DNA of 64,000 nt. Origin: Ottelia alismoides (taxonomy: Eukaryota > Streptophyta > Magnoliopsida > Alismatales > Hydrocharitaceae). The stretch covers positions 4,834,501 through 4,898,500 of the forward strand of contig JAZKJV010011400.1 in the NCBI GenBank assembly GCA_037367405.1, in the 5' to 3' direction. Numbering within the stretch: the stretch's first letter is position 1; each line of letters begins with the position of its first letter. The position numbers and the translations under genes are program-made. Below the pieces are notes generated by a model that searched no databases, was not told the DNA's origin, and was given only the letters and a program-made list of their open reading frames with translations. Below are positions 33,059 through 40,958 of this stretch, piece after piece.

Positions 33059-35302
33059 TCAGTTCGCCGTTACAGTTACGTTATCGATGTAGTATTCGGC
33101 TACGCTGGCGTTGCCGAACATGCCGGGGCTACCTTGGGTGTTGGGTGTTTCGTCAGTGGCTTCGATTGTCCAGGCCTCGGGTTCGGCTTCGCCGCGAGGC
33201 CAAATCTTGCCTTTCAGCGTCACACCACCGGCGGCTGTCTCGGCCCTGAACTTCACCGTGTACCACTTGTCGTTTTGCCACTGGAAAGGGATGCGTTTGG
33301 CAAACCGCAACTGCAAACGCGATGTCCACGAACGGATCTCCAATTCATCGTTGCCCATCAGGTCCAGCGTATAACGCTGGTTGATCAAGCCCATATCGGG
33401 TCGCCGATCGCCATCTTTGGGAGCATAGAAATCCGCCTGCACGGTGTAATCGTGAAAGCGGGTCCAGCCCATCCAGGATTGACTGCGGGTACCTTTGGGG
33501 ATCGTCTTTACTTTAACTAGTACCGACTCGCCTTCAAAATCGATCGGCTTGTGGCGGTAGGCGGCACCGATCCAGGTGGGGGGCACCTGCTTGTCATTGA
33601 AGTCGAACTTCCATGGCAGTACAGGAATAATTCGAACGCGAGCCGTGCTGGTCAACTCGCCGCTCTTGGCGGTGACCTTGGCAACCTGGTGAGCGGCGTC
33701 GGCATTGGCCTTGAAATTGCCGTTTTCAGCCGTGGCTGGACCTTCGACAGTGAACTGGGCGTCGTCCAGGACTTTTACGAACTGGCCGATCTTATTGTAT
33801 CCACGGACCTGGTATTTGAACTCTTGTCCGGGTTTGACCGTGGCTTCCACAGGAGCGATTTGGATATGCGCAATCTGCGTGTCCTGGTAGCGAGGTGTCT
33901 CGGCCGGTGGTGGTGGCAGTGGGTCGGCTTGTGGCGTGGTGCCTTCCTTGCCAATGCAGTAAAGCGTCTTGGTTGTGGCTACGTAGATGCGGCCGTGTGA
34001 AATCACGGGCGAAGCAAAGATCTCTTCGCCGTTGAGCCGAACGCGGGCGACTTCTTCCAGTCCGTTCTCGGTCGGCTTCAGTACCCAGTAGTTGCCCGTT
34101 TGTTCGGTCGCATAGATCTTGCCATCGGCGGTCACTGGCGAGCTAAAGATGATTCGTCCCAGCTTCTTTTCACCGACCAGTTTGCCGCTGGAACGATCGA
34201 CGATCAGCATTTGACCGCCATCTTCCATGAAGTACACGCGATCACCGATGACCGCCGCTCCGCTGCGACTGACCGTCTTCTTGGGAATCTTCCACAGCAG
34301 TTTGTCTTCGCCGATCTCGCCTTCGGTGCGACCATCAAAGGCCAGGACCGCGCCCAGCACATCGGTATCGCTGACGTTACGCTCGCCATGGCCGATGTAG
34401 ACAATGTTGTCGACGACCACCGGTGGCGAATTCAGACCGCGCGTCGAAGCATGGTAGCCCCAAATGGTTTTGCCCGTACGAGGCTGGAACGCATAGACCG
34501 AGCCATCACCGGCACCGACAACCATGGCCGCCTGGCCATTGAAGGTCGTGAAGATTGGCGTGCTATAAGTTGTGTCTTCTGGACGCAAACGAGTGCTGAT
34601 GAACCAGACAGCGGCCCCGGTGCGCTTATCAAAAGCGACAAAGCGATGCGCAGGGATGGCGTTCTCGCCGTATTGGGTCATTACTCCGCTGATGATCACC
34701 AGGTCATCAAACACCACAGGGAAGTTCGTGCGGCCGCCGTAGGTGCTCAGCATGCCGTACTCCTCACTCATCGAGTGTTCCCAGATAACTTTGCCAGTGG
34801 CACCATCCAAGCACTGGAACTGGCAACCCAGTCCCAGCACAAATACGTTACCAGTGGTGGGATCGCCAACGACGCTCGACCAACCAACGCGCTCTGCAGG
34901 TGCATCCGAGAGATAAACGTTATGCACGCTCTCCCACACCAGCTCGCCGGTCGCTGCATCCAAGCAAACCGTCTTCTCACCTTCTTTGGTCGTCTCTGGT
35001 TCGTGGCGACAGACCAGGTAGATCTTGCCATTCATGACAATGGGCGTGGATCGCGAGGGATAGTCGGTCTTGGACCACAGCAGGTTCTCGCCTTTGGGGG
35101 ACCACTTGTCGACCAGGCCCTTCTCCCGCGAGACACCATTCATTTCAGGACCGCGCCACATCGGCCAGTCCAGAGGATCAGAGGCCGCCGACCAGCCGCC
35201 AGAAACCTGAACCAAGGCCAGGACGATCAGCCAACAGGTATATTGCCATCGGCTGTTGGCGCCACAGGCTAGATGTCGCCACAGTGTATCCAGACGCGTC
35301 AT
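33059..35302 (-). CDS. Secreted PQQ-like beta-propeller protein with C-terminal LamG-like domain
   Basis: A 747-residue protein with a signal segment (WLIVLALVQVSGGWSAASD after ~25 polar residues). The propeller (residues about 45-470) opens with DWPMWRGPEMNGVS and has many blades such as KIYLVCRHEPET, VCLDAATGELVWES and VYIGHGERNVSDTD. A proline-rich linker and an Ig-like strand region follow (about 475-560). The last ~180 residues (WKFDFNDKQVPPTWIG...EYYIDNVTVTAN) resemble a concanavalin/LamG-type jelly roll, which may bind sugar. No enzyme residues are assigned. It faces the Flp pilin gene head to head. Confidence 0.87.
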   Translation of the reverse strand: MTRLDTLWRHLACGANSRWQYTCWLIVLALVQVSGGWSAASDPLDWPMWRGPEMNGVSREKGLVDKWSPKGENLLWSKTDYPSRSTPIVMNGKIYLVCRHEPETTKEGEKTVCLDAATGELVWESVHNVYLSDAPAERVGWSSVVGDPTTGNVFVLGLGCQFQCLDGATGKVIWEHSMSEEYGMLSTYGGRTNFPVVFDDLVIISGVMTQYGENAIPAHRFVAFDKRTGAAVWFISTRLRPEDTTYSTPIFTTFNGQAAMVVGAGDGSVYAFQPRTGKTIWGYHASTRGLNSPPVVVDNIVYIGHGERNVSDTDVLGAVLAFDGRTEGEIGEDKLLWKIPKKTVSRSGAAVIGDRVYFMEDGGQMLIVDRSSGKLVGEKKLGRIIFSSPVTADGKIYATEQTGNYWVLKPTENGLEEVARVRLNGEEIFASPVISHGRIYVATTKTLYCIGKEGTTPQADPLPPPPAETPRYQDTQIAHIQIAPVEATVKPGQEFKYQVRGYNKIGQFVKVLDDAQFTVEGPATAENGNFKANADAAHQVAKVTAKSGELTSTARVRIIPVLPWKFDFNDKQVPPTWIGAAYRHKPIDFEGESVLVKVKTIPKGTRSQSWMGWTRFHDYTVQADFYAPKDGDRRPDMGLINQRYTLDLMGNDELEIRSWTSRLQLRFAKRIPFQWQNDKWYTVKFRAETAAGGVTLKGKIWPRGEAEPEAWTIEATDETPNTQGSPGMFGNASVAEYYIDNVTVTAN

Positions 35303-35491
35303 CTCAATCCCACCCTTACTCGATTGGATCTAATTGGAAGGTTTACCAGCAGACCCCTAGTATCTTCAAAAGCCCGTACAACCTGCAAGGTGGGGCAAAT
35401 CGACAGCCTGTGTCTCTGGCAGAGCACTGGCAACCCAAGTTGGTGGCTGGAAACCACAAATCCCAGTTTGACAAGCGCGCATAGCGACCTA

Positions 35492-35520
35492 GGGTTCAGT
35501 ATCTAATTTCTCCCGAACCC
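35492..35520. other. Hairpin in the Flp pilin leader
   Basis: GGGTTC at 35492-35497 pairs with GAACCC at 35515-35520, about 20 bases before the pilin start. TTGACA lies upstream at 35468 but no good -10 is seen at the right distance. It could be a leader structure. Confidence 0.4.
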
Positions 35521-35540
35521 TTTGCCCAGAGTGACCTGCC

Positions 35541-35717
35541 ATGCAGAACTTGAACCGCAAACTTGCACGCTTTTTCACTAGCGAAGATGGCCCAACCGCC
35601 GTGGAATACGCTGTGATGCTGGCCTTGATCGTCGTTGTCTGCCTGGGTGCCATCACGTCGATCGGCAGCCGCGCACGCACGACCTTCACCAACGTCGGCA
35701 ACCAATTGGGTGGCTAA
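35541..35717 (+). CDS. flp: Flp/Fap-type IVb pilin (58 residues)
   Basis: A short gene of 58 codons. The protein begins MQNLNRKLARFFTSEDG and continues PTAVEYAVMLALIVVVCLG. The EDG|PTAVEY segment is an exact Flp prepilin site (cut after Gly, Glu at +5, Tyr at +6), followed by one hydrophobic helix and a short polar tail. Such pilins polymerise through a Tad system. No tad/cpa assembly genes or prepilin peptidase are in the window, so it is an orphan here. The ATG has only a weak ribosome site. Confidence 0.92.
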   Translation: MQNLNRKLARFFTSEDGPTAVEYAVMLALIVVVCLGAITSIGSRARTTFTNVGNQLGG

Positions 35718-35836
35718 CGTCTAAACATTTCGAATTTGAAATCTTCAGTTCGTAAGTCCACATACAGACGGCATGGTGCGCGATACGCCCATAGCCATAA
35801 TCGAAGCGGCCCAATCACGCCCACGGCCGCTTTGTT

Positions 35837-36238
35837 TCATTTTTGCCAGTTCATCCAGGTAATCGATAGCTGCAACACGGTTGCAATCGACACCCAGATA
35901 AAATAAGGCACCTGCGCCAGGGCGATCGTCCGCGAGTGCGGCCAGATCCACACGATCATCCATACGATACTGGCCCACACGATCACAATGTCGACAGCGG
36001 CCAGGCGTAGATCTCTCAAGCCAAACTGAATGGGCGTAAAGATCAAATTGGCCGCCAGATTGATCGCGAAGGGCAAGGCCACCAGCGCCGGCAGCTTGCC
36101 TCGGCCTGCTTGAACAAACACATATCCGAAAGTCACCAGTATGACCGGATAGAGTATCTGCCAAATCAGTCCAATGGTCCCCGGTTGCGGTGTCCAACCA
36201 GGTTTCTCAAGCGCGTCGTACCACTCTCGCCAAGCCAT
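35837..36238 (-). CDS. tspO: TspO/MBR family membrane protein, short form
   Basis: About 133 residues from the ATG at 36238, beginning MAWREWYDALEKPGWTPQP, the TspO motif (WY..L.KP.WTP). Four hydrophobic helices follow (IGLIWQILYPVILVTFGYVF, ALVALPFAINLAANLIF, AAVDIVIVWASIVWMIVWIW, VPYFIWVSIATVLQLSITW). The family usually has five helices and ~155 residues; the first is missing. A longer frame upstream is entirely a 7-bp tandem repeat, sitting where helix 1 would be coded. TspO proteins bind porphyrins and modulate stress responses. Confidence 0.8.
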   Translation of the reverse strand: MAWREWYDALEKPGWTPQPGTIGLIWQILYPVILVTFGYVFVQAGRGKLPALVALPFAINLAANLIFTPIQFGLRDLRLAAVDIVIVWASIVWMIVWIWPHSRTIALAQVPYFIWVSIATVLQLSITWMNWQK

Positions 36239-36242
36239 GGGG

Positions 36243-36354
36243 GAAGTCTGAAGTGTGAAGTTGGAAGTGTGAAGTGTGAAGTTGGAAGTGTGAAGTGTGA
36301 AGTGTGAAGTGTGAAGTCTGAAGTCTGAAGTCTGAAGTCTGAAGTCTGAAGTCT
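36243..36354. repeat. 7-bp tandem repeat (GAAGTGT/GAAGTCT)
   Basis: About 15 units of GAAGTGT and GAAGTCT with occasional GAAGTTG, directly upstream of the tspO start, followed by an R3-like CCACCGCC...GGCGGTGG hairpin at about 36369-36388. Heptamer units change frame with copy number. Confidence 0.85.
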
Positions 36355-36452
36355 GAGATTGGCTGTCCACCGCCTGGTGGCGGTGGCTACGAGTTACAAT
36401 AGAGCATGGGCCCGTTCCGATTACTACCACCTCTGCCCTGCTGAGTAGCTCT

Positions 36453-37763
36453 ATGTTCGACTTTGCCTTGCTCGATCCACTGCGTCGCTGCTTCGCGCGC
36501 CTTACTCTGCCGCTTGTCAGCTGGGCGCTGTTCAGCCTGTCGCTCGTCAGCGGAGTTCTGGCTGGTCGCTCGCTGCAGGCTCAGCCAGAGTGGAATCGCT
36601 TTCGCGGTGAAAATGGTTCCGGCGTGGTCGAACAATGCCAGGCCCCGCTGCCTTGGAAGGATACCGATATTGCCTGGAGCGTCAAACTGCCGGGCAAAGG
36701 CAATGGCTCGCCGATTATCCAAGGCGACGCGGTCTATGTGCTGAGCGCCGATCCGGAGACCGCGGAGCGTCATGTACTTAGCTACGACCTGGCCACCGGT
36801 AAAGAGCGCTGGAAAGCTGGCTTCCCTTCCAGCACTCATCCGCTTCATCCTCGCAGCAGTTATGCCTCGTCGACACCCTGCGCTGATGAGTCCGCAGTTT
36901 ACGTGGCTTGGGGTGCACCTGATGGTGTTGTCTTGACGGCCTTTGCACATAACGGCGATCAGCTCTGGTCGCGCACCTTGGAGCGTTACATCAGTCAGCA
37001 TGGGTTCGGCAACTCGCCCATCCTGGCCGATGGCAAATTGATCCTGGTCAATAGCCAGGATGCAGAAGAATTGCCCGCGGGTGTCGAGCCTGGGCAATCT
37101 CGCATTACGGCTTTCAATCCCAAGTCGGGAGAAACGATATGGGAGACACCGCTTCGCACTACGCGCGTCTGTTACGGTGCGCCTGTCGTGGCCGCAGATG
37201 ATACGGGCCGCGAATTGCTGCTGATGAACGAAACGGGTGAAGGTATCTTTGCGCTGGATCCCAAGACTGGCCAGCGCGTCTGGAATCGCAAGACGTTCAC
37301 CAAGCGTTGCGTATCGAGCCCCGTGGTGATCAACGGACTGGCCATTGGTACCGAAGGTTCAGGGGCTGGTGGCAACGTGCTTTTCGCAGTCGATGCTTCT
37401 CGCAATCATGAACTGGTTTTCGAACTGCGCAAAGCTGCGCCTTATGTTCCGACTCCCGTTGGCTTGGGTAACCTGATGTTCACTTGGGATGACAAGGGGA
37501 TCGTCTCTTGCGTAACCTTGCCCGCGGGCGAAGTGCTTTGGAGCGAGCGGATAGGTGGCAACGTCTCGACTTCACCGGTCATAGCCGGTGACAAGTTGAT
37601 CGGGATCAGCGACGACGGCATCGTGACGATCTTGGCCGCCGATACTCAGTTCAAGAACTATGGCAAAGTGTCTTTGGGCGAAACCACCCGCGCTACACCG
37701 GCGGTGCATCCGCAGTGCGTCGTGTTTCGCAGCGACTCAACTCTTACACGTGTTGGCAAATGA
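36453..37763 (+). CDS. Secreted PQQ-like beta-propeller protein coupled to a histidine kinase
   Basis: A 436-residue protein with a signal anchor (LPLVSWALFSLSLVSGVLAGRSLQAQ). EWNRFRGENGSGV opens the propeller, then blades such as NGSPIIQGDAVYVLSADPET, LSYDLATGKERWKA and LFAVDASRNHELVFEL. It ends with LTRVGK. The stop overlaps the next start as ATGA, so the two are probably translated together. The propeller could sense a periplasmic ligand for that kinase, which is inference. Confidence 0.87.
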   Translation: MFDFALLDPLRRCFARLTLPLVSWALFSLSLVSGVLAGRSLQAQPEWNRFRGENGSGVVEQCQAPLPWKDTDIAWSVKLPGKGNGSPIIQGDAVYVLSADPETAERHVLSYDLATGKERWKAGFPSSTHPLHPRSSYASSTPCADESAVYVAWGAPDGVVLTAFAHNGDQLWSRTLERYISQHGFGNSPILADGKLILVNSQDAEELPAGVEPGQSRITAFNPKSGETIWETPLRTTRVCYGAPVVAADDTGRELLLMNETGEGIFALDPKTGQRVWNRKTFTKRCVSSPVVINGLAIGTEGSGAGGNVLFAVDASRNHELVFELRKAAPYVPTPVGLGNLMFTWDDKGIVSCVTLPAGEVLWSERIGGNVSTSPVIAGDKLIGISDDGIVTILAADTQFKNYGKVSLGETTRATPAVHPQCVVFRSDSTLTRVGK

Positions 37764-39139
37764 CCGCTTCGCTGAATCGACAGGTATTGCTGCCCCTGGT
37801 AGGAGCCTGTTTGATTGCGGCCATCGGTCTGGCCACGCTCAGTTTGTGGTGGGCTGATCGGCAGGCGACGGCCGACAGTCGCGCACGTTTGGCCACTGTC
37901 GCCGATGCGCTGGCCGATACGTCGTTTCCGATCACCGCTCAAGTGCTCGAGATTTTGCGGAGCATCAGCGGGCTGGAGTTTGTGGTCTGCGATAGCGGAG
38001 CCAACTTGCGCGGCCATAGCGCAGGCTTGAAAGCAGAAGATGCTGCTAACGTTTTGTCTCAAGTCAATCTGAGCGAGACCGATCAGCTAACCAAAACGAA
38101 TTTGACCTTCAGCCAACTCCTGCGATTGAACAGTGAGGGTTATCGTGTCGCGACTTTGATACGCCCCTCCAGTCCCGATGGTTTGCTGATCTTGCTGGAG
38201 CCTCAAGCCAAACGTCAATCACAACGGATGCAGTTGGCTTTGATGCCGCTGCTAACCGGGTTAGCCACGCTGGTGCTGGTCGGAGCTGTGGCTTGGGGAC
38301 TATCGCGTCACCTGGTCCAGCGCATCGGTGATGTCGAGCACCAGGTGCAGCGCATCGCCCGCAATCAACTCGAGGAAGTGACGATTGCTGGGCCGAATGA
38401 TGAACTGGCAAGTTTGGCTCGTTCGGTCAATAGCATGGCTGGTGAGCTGCGAAGTGTGTGGCGCACGATCCGTGACACCGAACGCTCGCGTTTGCTCAGC
38501 CAGGTCGCTAGCGGTTTGGCTCATCAACTGCGCAACGCCATCACCGGTATTCACCTGGCGGTACAACTGCATCGGCGTGATTGTCCGCTGAGCAATCAAG
38601 AGAGCCTGGCGGTGGCGGAGTCGGAACTAGCTCGCACTGCCGCTTATATCCAGCAGCTCTTGCATTCCGCGGCAGGCAAGACGCAAACGATCGAAGCCGC
38701 CCCGCTGGCCAGTGTGATCGATCAAGCTCAATCGCTGCTGGAGACGATCGCGCAGCATCGACGCATTGCGCTGCAGTGGCAGCGTGATGCGCAGGCTGAG
38801 TCGATCCTGATTGCCGACGCGCAGCTTCTGCGTTCTGCCGTCATGAACCTGGTGCTCAACGCGCTGGATGCTGCCGGAGCCAGTGGCGATGTGAGTGTGA
38901 GCACAAGCCGATTGAGCGATGGCCAGACACGCATCTCCGTCAGCGACTCAGGCCCCGGCCCCGCCCCTGAACTAAGCGGGAGCATCTTCGAGCCCTTCGT
39001 ATCCAGCAAACCCGAAGGCCTAGGCGTCGGCCTGGCCGTAGTCCAATCCGCCGCCCAAGCTCTCGAAGGCACAGTCCGGTGGCGAAGAGAAGATGACCGA
39101 ACGGTGTTTGAGTTGGATTTGAAGCAGTCGAGTCTTTAA
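37760..39139 (+). CDS. Sensor histidine kinase
   Basis: About 459 residues from the ATG at 37760. Two membrane helices (LLPLVGACLIAAIGLATLSLWW and LMPLLTGLATLVLVGAVAWGL) flank a ~150-residue sensor region. HAMP linker (HLVQRIGDVEHQVQRIARNQ), then the H box ASGLAHQLRNAITGIHLA (His near 254), N box MNLVLNALDAAG, and G boxes DSGPGP and GLGVGLAVVQSAAQ. It should autophosphorylate and pass phosphate to a response regulator; none is adjacent. It is translationally coupled to the upstream propeller gene. Confidence 0.92.
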   Translation: MTASLNRQVLLPLVGACLIAAIGLATLSLWWADRQATADSRARLATVADALADTSFPITAQVLEILRSISGLEFVVCDSGANLRGHSAGLKAEDAANVLSQVNLSETDQLTKTNLTFSQLLRLNSEGYRVATLIRPSSPDGLLILLEPQAKRQSQRMQLALMPLLTGLATLVLVGAVAWGLSRHLVQRIGDVEHQVQRIARNQLEEVTIAGPNDELASLARSVNSMAGELRSVWRTIRDTERSRLLSQVASGLAHQLRNAITGIHLAVQLHRRDCPLSNQESLAVAESELARTAAYIQQLLHSAAGKTQTIEAAPLASVIDQAQSLLETIAQHRRIALQWQRDAQAESILIADAQLLRSAVMNLVLNALDAAGASGDVSVSTSRLSDGQTRISVSDSGPGPAPELSGSIFEPFVSSKPEGLGVGLAVVQSAAQALEGTVRWRREDDRTVFELDLKQSSL

Positions 39140-39180
39140 GGTGTTTCCACTCATAATCTGATAAGTTGGGTGCGCGCATG

Positions 39181-39320
39181 TCACCTCCCCCAGCGGCCGC
39201 TGGGGGAGGTCGAAGCCCGCGTTTAGCGAGGCTTCGGGAGGGGGTTCGTTACCGAAGATGAACGGCTCTTAGCACGAGTGTCCCCATCCCGAGTCGGAGC
39301 CTAAGCGGCTTGAGGCGACC
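39181..39320. repeat. R2 repeat, decayed copy
   Basis: Starts with a perfect 26-bp palindrome (39184-39209, CCTCCCCCAGCGG and its complement), followed by a CGAAGCC...GGCTTCGGG hairpin. The right half (CCCATCCCGAGTCGGAGCCTAAGC) is diverged. Confidence 0.75.
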
Positions 39321-39412
39321 TGTTATATAGCGACCAACCAACTATAACGGCATACAAAGGAGTGCATATCGATGACTAGTGAAAAGATCACACACGCTCG
39401 TGAGCGAGCATG

Positions 39413-39582
39413 TCACCTCCCCCAGCGGTCGCCGCTGGGGGAGGTCGGAGCCCGCTTTTGGCGAGGCTCCGGGAGGGGGCAATGCGCTATGGTTGACTCT
39501 TCCCTGGCGCAATGCCCCCTCCCGAATCTTCGCCTAAACGGCTCGATTCGACCTCCCCCAAGCTGCGCTTGGGAGAGGTTAC
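39413..39582. repeat. R2 long-hairpin repeat
   Basis: Begins TCACCTCCCCCAGCGG and contains a second near-palindrome; the arms pair to GGGAGAGGTTAC at 39571. The inner stem is GGGAGGGGGCAATGCGC / GCGCAATGCCCCCTCCC. Another right-arm fragment follows at about 39621-39650. Together with the copy at 39181 it accounts for most of the 39140-39784 gap. Confidence 0.8.
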
Positions 39583-39784
39583 CTACCGCAAACCCTTGTT
39601 ACTACGAGACTTAAAAGCTGGACGACCTCCAAAGCTTGGGAGAGGTGACATTCTGCAAACGTTTACTGCTGCGAGACGTAAAATGTGGACGCTCTCCAAG
39701 GGAGCACTCATTACTTTATGTGTAAAGTAATGCAGCTGAAGGGCTAAAGCCAGGCTCAGCAATTTCTTCTCCCCTTACCAACCC

Positions 39785-40822
39785 TCACACAGGCGGTGGG
39801 GGGGGCGTGGCGAATTTGGGGATGGCGGGTTCTGGTAATTCTTTGACTAAACGTTGAATGATCTTTTCATTGGTCATGCCGTCGGCTTGGGCTTGGAAGT
39901 TGGTGCTGATGCGGTGGCGCAAGACTGGGACGGCGATGCGGCGGACGTCGCCAAAGTCGATGCTGAAGCGACCATCCAAAGCCGCGATTGCTTTGGCGCC
40001 GTTGATCAAGAACTGACCCGCTCGCGGACCGGCGCCCCAATCGACCATCTCTTTGACAAAGCCCGGTGCGCGTTCATCGGCTGGCCGCGTGGCTCGTACC
40101 AGGTGAGCCACATACTTGACCACATGTGGGCTGACGGCCACGCTGTGCACCAACTTCTGTATGTTCAAGATAGCCCGCGCGGTCAGGATCTTGTTGACTT
40201 CGGGTTTCTCATTGCGCGTAGTTGCCAGCAAGATGCGCTCTTCTTCATCGGCCGTTGGATAACCGACTTGGATGTTGAACATAAAGCGGTCCAACTGCGC
40301 TTCGGGCAATGGATAGGTGCCTTCTTGTTCGATCGGGTTCTGGGTGGCGATGGTGAAGAAGGGATCGGGCAACGTGTAAGTCGTACGACCGACGGTGACT
40401 TCGCGCTCTTGCATGGCTTGCAAGAGGGCCGCTTGAGTTTTCGGTGGCGTGCGGTTGATTTCGTCAGCCAGCAAGATGTTGGTAAAGATCGGCCCTTCGA
40501 CGAAGCGGAACTCGCGTTTGCCCGCCGCATCTTCATCCAGCACGTTGGTGCCGGTGATATCGGAGGGCATCAGGTCGGGGGTGAACTGAATGCGCTTGAA
40601 GCTGACATCCAGGATGCGAGCCAGCGAACTGACCATCAATGTCTTGGCCAGCCCCGGCACGCCTTCCAACAAACAGTGGCCGCGCGTAAAAATAGCCGCC
40701 AGCAGTTGCTCGATGACTTCCTCCTGGCCGATCACGACTTTCGCCAGTTCTTGGCGCATGACCGAGCTATGTTCACGGAACTCGCGAAGCAGATCACCGA
40801 TGTTCTTGGGCTTAGTCGACAC
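39785..40822 (-). CDS. moxR: MoxR-family AAA+ ATPase
   Basis: A 345-residue ATPase. Walker A is EGVPGLAKT, Walker B ILLADEINRTPPKTQAALLQAMQE, sensor 1 TQNPIEQEGTYPLPEAQLDRFMF; a lid helical domain and Pro-rich end (ATPPPPPV) follow. MoxR proteins act as chaperones for metal or redox enzymes or von Willebrand-type proteins and are usually followed by DUF58 and Bat genes. None follows here; a repeat-filled gap does. It is divergent from the DUF4159 gene. Confidence 0.93.
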   Translation of the reverse strand: MSTKPKNIGDLLREFREHSSVMRQELAKVVIGQEEVIEQLLAAIFTRGHCLLEGVPGLAKTLMVSSLARILDVSFKRIQFTPDLMPSDITGTNVLDEDAAGKREFRFVEGPIFTNILLADEINRTPPKTQAALLQAMQEREVTVGRTTYTLPDPFFTIATQNPIEQEGTYPLPEAQLDRFMFNIQVGYPTADEEERILLATTRNEKPEVNKILTARAILNIQKLVHSVAVSPHVVKYVAHLVRATRPADERAPGFVKEMVDWGAGPRAGQFLINGAKAIAALDGRFSIDFGDVRRIAVPVLRHRISTNFQAQADGMTNEKIIQRLVKELPEPAIPKFATPPPPPV

Positions 40823-40958
40823 GCATTAGACCTTGTCGAGGCACTATAATAGAAACCAGGAAAGCGTTGGCTGGGCGCCGCACGCCTGGCGCGGCTGCTA
40901 CGGATCCCAGCTACCACGCACCCATTGTTACCGAAATTTGCTTCGCTGGGGACCAGCC

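Noticed and set aside
34100..35272. 390-codon open frame on the plus strand
   Set aside because: Antisense shadow of the 747-residue PQQ gene with its repeated blades.
36239..36430. 64-codon N-terminal extension of TspO
   Set aside because: Almost wholly encoded by a 7-bp tandem repeat; the TspO motif starts right after the ATG at 36238.
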